A DNA stretch of 32,689 nt from an uncultured Vibrio sp. GTDB taxonomy: Bacteria > Pseudomonadota > Gammaproteobacteria > Enterobacterales > Vibrionaceae. The notes beneath the pieces are model-generated. The model was not told where the DNA came from and did no database searches. It saw only the letters and a list, made by a program, of their open reading frames with translations. Positions 1 through 7,519 of the stretch are shown here, in pieces. Position 1 is the first letter of the stretch. The number at the start of each line of letters is the position of its first letter. The stretch lies in NCBI RefSeq assembly GCF_947488985.1, contig NZ_CANLBV010000039.1:1-32689 (forward strand), in the 5' to 3' direction. Made by a program: the position numbers and the translations under genes.

Positions 1-1281
1 GAATACGAGACAAGGTTCACTCATTACCGCCCATGCTGGGTAAATTTTAACAGTGACAACTATCCTGCCAGAGGGGGCAACCCTGAACTTGGTGATGGGC
101 GAGGTTTGCTATTAGCACAAGTTGTCGCTAAAAGTGGCGAAACGTTCGACTTACACCTCAAAGGTGCAGGTAAAACACCGTATTCGCGCATGGGGGACGG
201 GCGCGCCGTGATTCGTTCGACGGTTCGTGAATATTTATGTAGCGAAGCGATGGCAGGGCTTAATATCCCAACGACACGTGCGTTGGCTATGATGACCAGT
301 GACACGCCAGTTTATCGAGAGAAGCAAGAGTGGGGCGCATTGTTGGTGCGTGCTGCTGAATCACACATTCGTTTCGGTCACTTTGAACATCTGTTTTATA
401 CCAATCAGTTGGCTGAACATAAATTGCTGGCTGATAAAGTTATCGAGTGGCACTTCCCTGAATGCCTCGATGCAGAAAAGCCATACGCCGCCATGTTCAA
501 TGAGATCGTCGATCACACCGCAGAAATGGTTGCCTTGTGGCAAGCCAATGGTTTTGCGCATGGGGTGATGAATACCGATAATATGTCGATCATCGGCCAA
601 ACCTTCGATTATGGTCCGTTTGCCTTCCTTGATGAATATGACCCAAGATTGATCTGCAATCACTCCGACTACCAAGGGCGCTATGCCTTTAATCAGCAGC
701 CTCGAATTGGGCTGTGGAACCTATCGGCACTGGCTCACTCACTATCACCACTGATAAACAAAGCTGACTTAGAGGCAGCGTTAGATCAGTATGAGCCGCA
801 AATGAATGGCTATTTCAGTCAGATGATGCGTCGTAAACTGGGGCTGCTTTCGAAACAACAAGGTGACAGTCGCTTGTTTGAGTCGATGTTCGAGCTGATG
901 TCGCAGAACAAAGTGGATTACCCAAGATTTTTTAGAACGTTGTCGAACCTCGACACCTTGCCACCACAGCAAGTGATTGATTTGTTCATCGATCGCGAGG
1001 CAGCAAAATTGTGGGTCGATAACTACTTACAACGCTGCGAATTAGAAAAGAGTTCAGCGGTAGGGCGCTGTGCAGATATGAGGCAGGTAAACCCTAAATA
1101 CATCCTTAGAAGCTACCTAGCCCAGCTTGCGATCGATAAGGCCGAGCGTGGCGATAGCAGCGATATTGACGCATTAATGGTGGTGTTAGCCGACCCCTAT
1201 GCAGAGCATCCTGACTACGACCACCTCGCTGCTCTTCCTCCTGAGTGGGGCAAAGCCATGGAGATCAGCTGTTCGTCTTAG
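1..1281 (+). CDS. selO: SelO/YdiU family protein adenylyltransferase, 5' part missing or damaged
   Basis: SelO-family pseudokinases transfer AMP from ATP onto Ser, Thr or Tyr of target proteins and are linked to redox stress. Family motifs seen are [14 protein letters not shown] (about 84-125), [19 protein letters not shown] (about 154-210), and the nucleotide/metal segment [19 protein letters not shown] (about 564-620). The protein ends in ISCSS, the Cys-containing tail that replaces selenocysteine in bacterial members. The frame is open to the left edge, so the true start is not visible; the first ATG in frame would be far too late. The family motif YAGHQFGG should come just before NPELGDGRG. 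Instead the frame reads an unrelated-looking segment ending YPARGG, so the 5' part is either decayed by small indels or joined to other sequence. No partner gene adjoins it. Family assignment is firm; functionality is doubtful. Confidence 0.85.
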   Translation, partial: EYETRFTHYRPCWVNFNSDNYPARGGNPELGDGRGLLLAQVVAKSGETFDLHLKGAGKTPYSRMGDGRAVIRSTVREYLCSEAMAGLNIPTTRALAMMTSDTPVYREKQEWGALLVRAAESHIRFGHFEHLFYTNQLAEHKLLADKVIEWHFPECLDAEKPYAAMFNEIVDHTAEMVALWQANGFAHGVMNTDNMSIIGQTFDYGPFAFLDEYDPRLICNHSDYQGRYAFNQQPRIGLWNLSALAHSLSPLINKADLEAALDQYEPQMNGYFSQMMRRKLGLLSKQQGDSRLFESMFELMSQNKVDYPRFFRTLSNLDTLPPQQVIDLFIDREAAKLWVDNYLQRCELEKSSAVGRCADMRQVNPKYILRSYLAQLAIDKAERGDSSDIDALMVVLADPYAEHPDYDHLAALPPEWGKAMEISCSS

Positions 1282-1477
1282 CTTTTATCTCGAACAAAAT
1301 TGAATACTGATACGGCCTTTTTATTGGTCTATCACTGATTTTTATTTCTTATTAAAACAGAGGGATAACCAAGATATATACTTAAACAGCAATAATATTG
1401 TGATTTAACATCCACTAGCCCTGTAAAGCTGACCTAGAACAGCGTAGGATCACACTACTTTAGACTTAATACTAGGT

Positions 1478-1491
1478 TGCACCTCGGTGCA
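1478..1491 (+). other. Small hairpin just upstream of the HflX-family gene
   Basis: TGCAC-CTCG-GTGCA forms a perfect 5-bp stem with a four-base loop, ending 15 bases before the start codon. It could lie in the mRNA leader. The rest of 1282-1506 shows no ORF and no clear promoter. Confidence 0.35.
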
Positions 1492-1506
1492 TAAACAGAA
1501 GAATAC

Positions 1507-2874
1507 ATGAAACTAACAGCAAAACCTTCAGCGAGTAACGCTTTACTTATTTCTATTACGACACCGGACTTCAAAGGTGACGAAGCAAAAGAGTCTCTTG
1601 CCGAACTTGCTCGCTTAGTGACAACCCTAGGATTTAAAGTGGTCGGTACTCAATCGCAGCACCACAGCTCATCACAAAGACAAAACGTGTTAGGTGCTGG
1701 TAAGCTTGCGGAAATTGCACACCTAACCGGTTACCAAGGTTCGATTGAAGAAGCGGAAGATGAAGACTTCCTTGATGAATCTGGTTTGTTTGATTCAGAA
1801 ATCGACGAGCTAGATTTTGATGATCTTCCAACGGGCGATTTCCAATATGGTGTCGCAGATGTTGTGGTCTTTGACTGTGATTTAAGCCCATCTCAACTGC
1901 GCACTGTTGAGGCTAGTTTGGGTGTGGAAGTCTTTGACCGTACAGGTATTATCATCGAAATCTTCAGCCGTCACGCTCGTACTCGCACTGCTCGCCTGCA
2001 AGTTGAAATCGCTCGTCTAAATTACTTAGTTCCACGACTTCGTGAAGTCGCTGAGGGCGACAAAGAGCGCCAGATGGGCCAAGGTGCGGGTGAAACCTCA
2101 CTAGAGTTAGACCGTCGTAAAGTACGCGACCAAATCGCTGCGCTTAAGCGTGAGCTAGTAAGCGTACAAGATGAAATGAAGACCCGACGCACAAGGCGCG
2201 CGGAGCTTTTCACCGTTGCTCTAGTTGGCTACACCAATGCCGGTAAGTCTTCGATGATGCGTGCAATGACTGCAACCGAAGTCGTGGGTGAAGATAAACT
2301 GTTCGCAACGCTAGACACCACGGTTCGTGCGCTTCAACCAATTACTCAACCGCGTATTCTGGTTTCGGATACAGTGGGTTTTATCAAGAAATTACCACAC
2401 GACCTGGTTGCTTCGTTCCACTCAACGCTAGCAGAAGCGCATGATGCTTCATTGCTTTTATATGTCGTTGATGCTTCTGACGTTTCATTCCGCGCGCAGC
2501 TTGATGTGGTACACGACGTATTAGCGCAGGTGGGTGTTGAAGGCAGCGAAAAACTATTAGTGCTGAATAAGTGTGATAGATTAACTGAAGAGCAGCAATT
2601 AGAGCTTATCGAAGAATTCCCAGATGCGATGCTAACGTCAACCCGTGATCCTCTAGATATCACGAAGCTGCATAAGTACATTGTTGGTGTTGCAGAAGAA
2701 GGCATGATCGAAGAAGAGATCACTATCCCTTATTCTGGACAAGGCATCATTGGTGAAATTCGCTCAAATATGAGTGTGGTGAATGAAGAGTACGACTATG
2801 AATGCATCAAGTTGACCGTTCGCTCAAGTGCGATTGACTTAGCGCGTTTGAAAAAGCGTATGCAAAACTCTTAA
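1507..2874 (+). CDS. HflX-family ribosome-associated GTPase, paralog with acidic insert
   Basis: HflX proteins are ribosome-binding GTPases that split stalled or stressed 70S ribosomes. At 455 residues this is longer than the roughly 430 usual for E. coli HflX. GTPase motifs are all present: G1 GYTNAGKSS (residues 241-249), G3 DTVGF (from D288) and G4 NKCD (354-357). The N-terminal HflX domain keeps LGAGKLAEI, LSPSQLRTVE, DRTGIIIEIF and GAGETSLELDRRKVR. Between residues about 80 and 112 there is a strongly acidic stretch (EEAEDEDFLDE and more) that I do not expect in canonical HflX. The gene is not next to hfq/miaA/hflK, where the canonical copy normally lies, so it is probably a second HflX-like protein; this is inference. 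The ATG has a weak AGAAGA ribosome site. It stands alone and ends in a strong terminator. Confidence 0.9.
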   Translation: MKLTAKPSASNALLISITTPDFKGDEAKESLAELARLVTTLGFKVVGTQSQHHSSSQRQNVLGAGKLAEIAHLTGYQGSIEEAEDEDFLDESGLFDSEIDELDFDDLPTGDFQYGVADVVVFDCDLSPSQLRTVEASLGVEVFDRTGIIIEIFSRHARTRTARLQVEIARLNYLVPRLREVAEGDKERQMGQGAGETSLELDRRKVRDQIAALKRELVSVQDEMKTRRTRRAELFTVALVGYTNAGKSSMMRAMTATEVVGEDKLFATLDTTVRALQPITQPRILVSDTVGFIKKLPHDLVASFHSTLAEAHDASLLLYVVDASDVSFRAQLDVVHDVLAQVGVEGSEKLLVLNKCDRLTEEQQLELIEEFPDAMLTSTRDPLDITKLHKYIVGVAEEGMIEEEITIPYSGQGIIGEIRSNMSVVNEEYDYECIKLTVRSSAIDLARLKKRMQNS

Positions 2875-2906
2875 TCGCCGCACAGATCTTGATATTGTTT
2901 CCTAGC

Positions 2907-2935
2907 AAAAGCGACCCATGTGGTCGCTTTTGTGT
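2907..2935 (+). terminator. Rho-independent terminator after the HflX-family gene
   Basis: AAAAGCGACC pairs perfectly with GGTCGCTTTT across a five-base loop, 33 bases after the stop codon. The A-rich left arm and T-rich right arm allow it to work in both directions. Confidence 0.8.
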
Positions 2936-2965
2936 TTCAACATCAACATAGCTGCCAACCACCTT

Positions 2966-3028
2966 ATACCAATCGTAGTAAATAACGGGTCACCCTAGCT
3001 GGTTAAAACGCTCGATAATCGCGATAGA
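2966..3028 (+). repeat. Partial copy of the ATACCAATC dispersed Vibrio repeat
   Basis: It starts ATACCAATCGTAGTAAATAA, identical over 20 bases to the left end of the complete element at 16191. It continues with shared blocks CTAGCT and CTCGATAA at matching spacing. No right-hand terminal repeat (GATTGGTAT) is seen downstream, so this copy is truncated or a left-end variant. Confidence 0.7.
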
Positions 3029-3054
3029 TGATCGATAAATGGCGGCGATCGCAT

Positions 3055-3237
3055 TTACACCTTTTCATTTATCGTTTTGTTTTTACCGCGTCTTACTGTA
3101 CCACTGGATCGCCTTTCATAGATTTTTCGGTGCGTCTTGTTTTGTCTCCGCTCCCGTCCGGATCGAGTTTCTACTTGATAATGATCATCTATTAGCACCG
3201 TTTCGACAATCACAGGAATAGTGGTTTTCTCATTCAT
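3055..3237 (-). CDS. Small basic protein, 60 residues, unrecognised
   Basis: I do not recognise this protein. The start at 3237 is chosen because AAGGAT lies 9 bases upstream at good spacing; a longer reading from 3315 lacks this. The N-terminal 25 residues are mixed hydrophobic and acidic (IPVIVETVLIDDHYQVE). The rest is strongly basic, with RSGRERR, YERRSS and RRGKNK, suggesting nucleic-acid or phosphate contact. It sits between a repeat copy and the long leader of tig, with no operon partner. A plus-strand ORF (3221-3622) overlaps its first bases and looks weaker. Expression is unproven. Confidence 0.45.
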   Translation of the reverse strand: MNEKTTIPVIVETVLIDDHYQVETRSGRERRQNKTHRKIYERRSSGTVRRGKNKTINEKV

Positions 3238-3994
3238 ATGCAACTTATCCTTTAGCTTGATAGATGAATTATGGAAGAGGAACTTCCCCTCTGCCAGTTT
3301 CACTCGATACTCCAATCAAGCGGCTGTCGAGTGTTTAGCTCTACTTGGGCTGAGTGAGAGGATGAGTGTAGGGCGTCGAACCGCTCGTTTATCACTCAAA
3401 TTATCGGTGGTTTGTGCTGAAAATAGAGCATCAACAGAAAGAGATAGGTTAAGGTTTTGTAATGGAGATTGTTTAAAAAGTTATCGAGTCTGTGGGGTAA
3501 AACAAGAGCAAGATCTCTTTTTCAGGTTTTTAGAAAAAAAAGCCCTCGATTCCCTTGAAAAAGTCGCTATTGTCCCCATTTCTGTTGTGCTAAGTGATGT
3601 TCTGATCGTTTTTATCATTTAGTTGGACGAATTTAGAGCATTCATCATCAAGCAGAGGTGAACGTCTCGACAGAGATTAAACAGATCGCTAGAATGTCGC
3701 GTCTAAAATTTCTGTCCTGAGGCTAATAGGAGATACCTTTCTTGTTTTAGATAACAGGCTTTACTGCTTTTTATAAGTGCGTGAGAACGTTGAATATGCA
3801 TGTAAAGAACGAAGATATCGCTGATTAGTCTGGTGTTTGATTGAATCATCAATTCAGACATCAATGCTCGATTTTAAATTAGGTGTTCGGATAGAGCACT
3901 ACACAAGGATGCAGCCAATAACGTCGGCTTTTGAATGAAAGCTAAGTTACGGCTCATATGCTCATATTACTGAGCCAGTTTTGAGGTTTATATA
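3238..3994. other. Long gap upstream of tig
   Basis: No convincing gene, RNA gene or mobile element is seen in these 757 bases. The only long ORF (plus, 3221-3622) starts at GTG, lacks a ribosome site and has shadow-like composition. GGCTCA at 3951-3956 can pair with TGAGCC at 3971-3976, a weak hairpin about 20 bases before the tig start. The tig promoter must lie here, but I could not place it with confidence. Confidence 0.5.
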
Positions 3995-5293
3995 ATGCAA
4001 GTTACTGTTGAAACGCTAGAAGGCCTAGAGCGCCGTCTTAATATTACTGTTCCTGCTGCTAACATCGAAGATGCAGTTACAGCTGAACTACGCAACATCG
4101 CGAAAAACCGTCGTTTCGATGGTTTCCGCAAAGGCAAAGTGCCAATGAAGATGGTTGCTAAAATGTACGGCAAAGCAGTACGTCAAGACGTGTTGGGCGA
4201 AGTAATGCAACGTCACTTCATCGAAGCGATCGTTAAAGAGAAAATCAACCCAGCTGGCGCACCGACTTTCGCACCAGTTGAAAACAACGAAGGCGCTGAT
4301 CTAGTATTCAACGCAACTTTTGAGGTTTACCCAGAAGTTGAACTGAAAGGCCTAGAAAACATCACTGTTGAAAAGCCAGCAGTAGAAGTAAAAGAAGCTG
4401 ACGTTGAAGAGATGATCGAAACGCTACGTAAGCAACAAGCAACTTGGACTGAAGTTGAAGCTGCTGCTGACGCGAACTCTCGTGCAACTATCGACTTCGT
4501 TGGTTCTATCGACGGTGAAGAGTTTGAAGGCGGTAAAGCTGAGAACTTCCCACTAGAGATGGGCGCTGGTCGTATGATCCCTGGTTTTGAAGACGGTATC
4601 GTTGGTAAAACAGCCGGTATGGAATTCGAAATCGACGTAAACTTCCCAGAAGATTACCACGCTGAAAACCTAAAAGGTAAAGCAGCTAAGTTCTCTATCA
4701 AGCTGAACAAAGTTGAAGCTCGTGAACTTCCTGAACTGAACGAAGAGTTCGTTGCTAAATTCGGCGCGACTAACGGTGTTGAAGGTCTTAAAGCTGAAGT
4801 TCATAAGAACATGGAGCGTGAGCTTAAGCAAGCTGTTAAGAACCGTATCAAAGAGCAAGCTATCGATGGCCTAGTTAACGAAAACGACATCGATGTACCT
4901 TCTGCTCTAATCGATCAAGAGATCGGTGTTCTACGTCAACAAGCTGCTCAACGTTTCGGTGGCAACACTGAAGCTGCTGACCAACTTCCACGTGAGCTGT
5001 TCGAAGAGCAAGCAAAACGTCGCGTAGTTGTAGGTCTTCTTCTTGGTGAAGTAATCAAGACTGAAGAGCTAAAAGCGGACGACGAGAAAGTGAAAGCTAT
5101 CATCGAAGAGATGGCGACTGCATACGAAGATCCAACGGAAGTTATTGCTTACTACGAGCAAAACGAGCAAATGATGAACAACATGCGCAACGTTGCTCTA
5201 GAAGAGCAAGCTATTGATGCAATCATCGCTAAAGCTCAAGTTTCTGATAAAGAAGTTAGCTTCGGCGAGCTAATGAATCAGCAACCTGCTTAA
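3995..5293 (+). CDS. tig: Trigger factor, ribosome-bound chaperone and prolyl isomerase
   Basis: Trigger factor binds the ribosome exit tunnel and shields nascent chains; its middle domain has peptidyl-prolyl isomerase activity. The 432 residues match the E. coli length. The ribosome-binding signature GFRKGKVP falls at 43-50, with F44-R45-K46 exactly as in E. coli. The FKBP-like domain is at about 150-240 ([29 protein letters not shown]). The C-terminal arms are helix-rich, with [20 protein letters not shown]. The ATG start matches the family N terminus ([14 protein letters not shown]). It is the first gene of a rightward proteostasis block, 105 bases before clpP, with a leaky hairpin between them. 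Codon use is that of a highly expressed gene. Confidence 0.98.
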   Translation: MQVTVETLEGLERRLNITVPAANIEDAVTAELRNIAKNRRFDGFRKGKVPMKMVAKMYGKAVRQDVLGEVMQRHFIEAIVKEKINPAGAPTFAPVENNEGADLVFNATFEVYPEVELKGLENITVEKPAVEVKEADVEEMIETLRKQQATWTEVEAAADANSRATIDFVGSIDGEEFEGGKAENFPLEMGAGRMIPGFEDGIVGKTAGMEFEIDVNFPEDYHAENLKGKAAKFSIKLNKVEARELPELNEEFVAKFGATNGVEGLKAEVHKNMERELKQAVKNRIKEQAIDGLVNENDIDVPSALIDQEIGVLRQQAAQRFGGNTEAADQLPRELFEEQAKRRVVVGLLLGEVIKTEELKADDEKVKAIIEEMATAYEDPTEVIAYYEQNEQMMNNMRNVALEEQAIDAIIAKAQVSDKEVSFGELMNQQPA

Positions 5294-5345
5294 TATAGTA
5301 ATATCTGACGTAGAAGGTTGACGTACGGTCAACAATTCTGCTAAC

Positions 5346-5386
5346 AATGGTCCGTATGAGTTAATCATTCGGGCCATTTATTTTAG
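5346..5386 (+). terminator. Hairpin between tig and clpP, probable partial terminator
   Basis: AATGGTCCG (5346-5354) pairs with CGGGCCATT (5370-5378) with one G-U pair, followed by TATTTTAG rather than a clean U run. It ends shortly before the clpP ribosome site, so it may attenuate read-through from tig. A second inverted repeat, GTTGAC/GTCAAC, lies just upstream at about 5318-5334. Confidence 0.5.
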
Positions 5387-5398
5387 GGACATAAGAAT

Positions 5399-6025
5399 AT
5401 GAGCTACCAAGAAAAAAATACAATGCCATCGATTATGGACGCGCTAGTACCTATGGTGGTTGAACAGACTTCCCGTGGTGAACGTTCTTACGATATTTAC
5501 TCTCGTCTATTAAAAGAACGCATTATTTTCTTAACCGGTCAAGTGGAAGACCACATGGCAAACCTTGTCGTGGCTCAACTGCTTTTCTTGGAATCAGAAA
5601 ACCCAGATAAGGATATCTATCTTTACATCAACTCTCCGGGCGGTAGTGTAACAGCAGGCATGTCTATCTACGACACAATGCAGTTCATCAAGCCAAACGT
5701 GAGCACGGTATGTATGGGGCAGGCTTGCTCTATGGGGGCATTCTTACTAGCGGGTGGTACTCCTGGTAAGCGTCATGTGCTTCCAAACTCACGTGTCATG
5801 ATTCACCAGCCACTTGGCGGCTTCCAAGGTCAAGCGTCTGATATTCAAATTCATGCACAAGAGATCTTAACGATCAAACAAAAGCTAAACAAACTATTGG
5901 CAGAGCACACAGGTCAGCCTCTAGAGGTTGTTGAGCGTGATACCGATCGTGATAATTTCATGTCTGCTGATCAAGCAGTAGAATACGGTTTGGTGGATTC
6001 AGTTCTTAATCATCGCGGCCAATAA
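5399..6025 (+). CDS. clpP: ATP-dependent Clp protease proteolytic subunit
   Basis: ClpP forms the double-heptamer serine protease chamber fed by ClpX or ClpA. It has 208 residues, one more than E. coli. The catalytic triad is in place: S111 in [10 protein letters not shown]136 in [10 protein letters not shown] and D185 in ERDTDRDNF. The short N-terminal extension before [14 protein letters not shown] is probably a self-cleaved propeptide, as known in E. coli. It is followed 81 bases later by clpX, the usual pairing, and the two are likely co-transcribed. The ATG is preceded by AGGGAC. Confidence 0.98.
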
Positions 6026-6106
6026 CTGCACGGCAATTGTTTAACGCAAATTGATTCAAATTGATATACACTCAAACATAGAGAGTAAAGGCTAAGAGGT
6101 TAGCGA

Positions 6107-7387
6107 ATGACAGATAAAAGCAAAGAGGGTGGTAGCGGTAAACTGCTTTACTGCTCTTTCTGTGGCAAAAGCCAACACGAAGTTCGCAAGTTAATCGCAG
6201 GTCCTTCTGTTTACATTTGTGATGAATGTGTCGATCTTTGTAACGACATTATTCGTGAAGAAATTAAAGATGTTCTTCCTAAGAAAGAGTCTGAATCGCT
6301 GCCAACGCCGCGTGAGATTCGTGAGCATCTTGACGACTATGTAATCGGTCAAGAATACGCGAAAAAAGTGCTAGCAGTTGCAGTATATAACCACTACAAG
6401 CGTTTACGTAATGGTGATACGACAGCGGAAGGCGTAGAGCTAGGTAAGAGTAACATTCTTCTTATCGGTCCTACTGGTAGTGGTAAAACACTATTGGCTG
6501 AAACACTGGCTCGTTTCCTAGACGTTCCTTTCACAATGGCAGACGCAACAACACTAACCGAAGCGGGTTACGTGGGCGAAGATGTTGAAAACATCATTCA
6601 GAAGTTGCTTCAAAAATGTGATTACGACGTAGCGAAAGCGGAACGCGGCATTGTTTATATCGATGAAATCGACAAGATTTCTCGCAAAGCTGAAAACCCA
6701 TCAATCACGCGTGACGTGTCTGGTGAAGGTGTACAGCAAGCTCTACTAAAACTTGTTGAAGGTACGGTTGCTTCAGTTCCACCACAAGGTGGTCGTAAGC
6801 ATCCACAGCAAGAGTTCTTGCAAGTGGACACGTCTAAGATCCTATTTATCTGTGGTGGTGCGTTTGCAGGCCTAGATAAAGTGATTGAACAGCGTGTAGA
6901 AACAGGTTCAGGTATCGGCTTTGGCGCAGAAGTGCGTTCAAAAGACGAAACCAAAACTATCGGTGAACTGTTCACTCAAGTAGAACCTGAAGATCTAGTG
7001 AAGTATGGTCTGATTCCAGAATTCATTGGTCGTCTACCTGTGACCACAACATTGACAGAGCTTGATGAAGAAGCGCTAATCCAAATCCTATGTGAGCCAA
7101 AGAATGCACTGACAAAACAGTACGCAGCATTATTTGAGCTTGAGGATACAGAGTTAGAATTCCGTGAAGACGCTTTACGTGCCATAGCTAAGAAAGCAAT
7201 GAATCGTAAAACAGGTGCTCGTGGTCTACGCTCTATTTTGGAGGGTGTTCTACTAGAAACTATGTATGAACTGCCATCTTCAGCTGATGTAAGCAAGGTT
7301 GTGATTGACGAGTCAGTCATTAATGGTGAGTCAGAACCACTGTTAATTTACAGTAGCTCAGATAACCAAGCAGCTGTTGCAGAGTAG
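6107..7387 (+). CDS. clpX: ClpX, AAA+ unfoldase subunit of ClpXP
   Basis: ClpX recognises tagged substrates such as ssrA-tagged proteins, unfolds them and threads them into ClpP. The 426 residues are standard length. The N-terminal zinc-binding domain has four cysteines, C16, C19, C38 and C41. Walker A GPTGSGKT is at 121-128, Walker [11 protein letters not shown] near 183-193, and the pore loop GYVGED follows TLTEA. The sensor region has [10 protein letters not shown]. The ATG is supported by AGAGG. A strong terminator follows, so clpP-clpX form one unit separate from lon. Confidence 0.98.
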   Translation: MTDKSKEGGSGKLLYCSFCGKSQHEVRKLIAGPSVYICDECVDLCNDIIREEIKDVLPKKESESLPTPREIREHLDDYVIGQEYAKKVLAVAVYNHYKRLRNGDTTAEGVELGKSNILLIGPTGSGKTLLAETLARFLDVPFTMADATTLTEAGYVGEDVENIIQKLLQKCDYDVAKAERGIVYIDEIDKISRKAENPSITRDVSGEGVQQALLKLVEGTVASVPPQGGRKHPQQEFLQVDTSKILFICGGAFAGLDKVIEQRVETGSGIGFGAEVRSKDETKTIGELFTQVEPEDLVKYGLIPEFIGRLPVTTTLTELDEEALIQILCEPKNALTKQYAALFELEDTELEFREDALRAIAKKAMNRKTGARGLRSILEGVLLETMYELPSSADVSKVVIDESVINGESEPLLIYSSSDNQAAVAE

Positions 7388-7415
7388 GTCTTTTTCAGAC
7401 AAGCCACTCAAATTG

Positions 7416-7448
7416 AAAAAGGAGGTAAGCAATTACCTCCTTTTTTTT
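7416..7448 (+). terminator. Rho-independent terminator after clpX
   Basis: GGAGGTAA (7421-7428) pairs perfectly with TTACCTCC (7433-7440) around a four-base loop, preceded by an A run and followed by eight T. Confidence 0.93.
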
Positions 7449-7456
7449 ATTCTTCC

Positions 7457-7485
7457 ATTGAATCCAGTCGTTTAAGCCCCATATA
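7457..7485 (+). promoter_or_regulatory. Sigma-32 (heat-shock) type promoter of lon
   Basis: TTGAA at 7458-7462 is followed 14 bases later by CCCCATATA (7477-7485). This fits the RpoH consensus CTTGAA, 13-17 bases, CCCCATnT. It lies about 35 bases before the lon start and after the clpX terminator, the expected place for heat induction of lon. No experiment supports it here. Confidence 0.75.
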
Positions 7486-7519
7486 CTGCTTTATAAGTTA
7501 AAGCGGAAGAGAGAAATAT

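Noticed and set aside
1..65. Insertion-sequence end at the left edge
   Set aside because: No terminal inverted repeat, target duplication or transposase reading was seen in the short stretch available.
3221..3622. Plus-strand 133-residue ORF
   Set aside because: GTG start without a ribosome site, no recognisable domain, and overlap with a better-supported minus-strand gene.
6655..7320. Antisense ORFs within clpX
   Set aside because: Ser/Arg-rich shadow frames of a strongly conserved gene, with no ribosome site.
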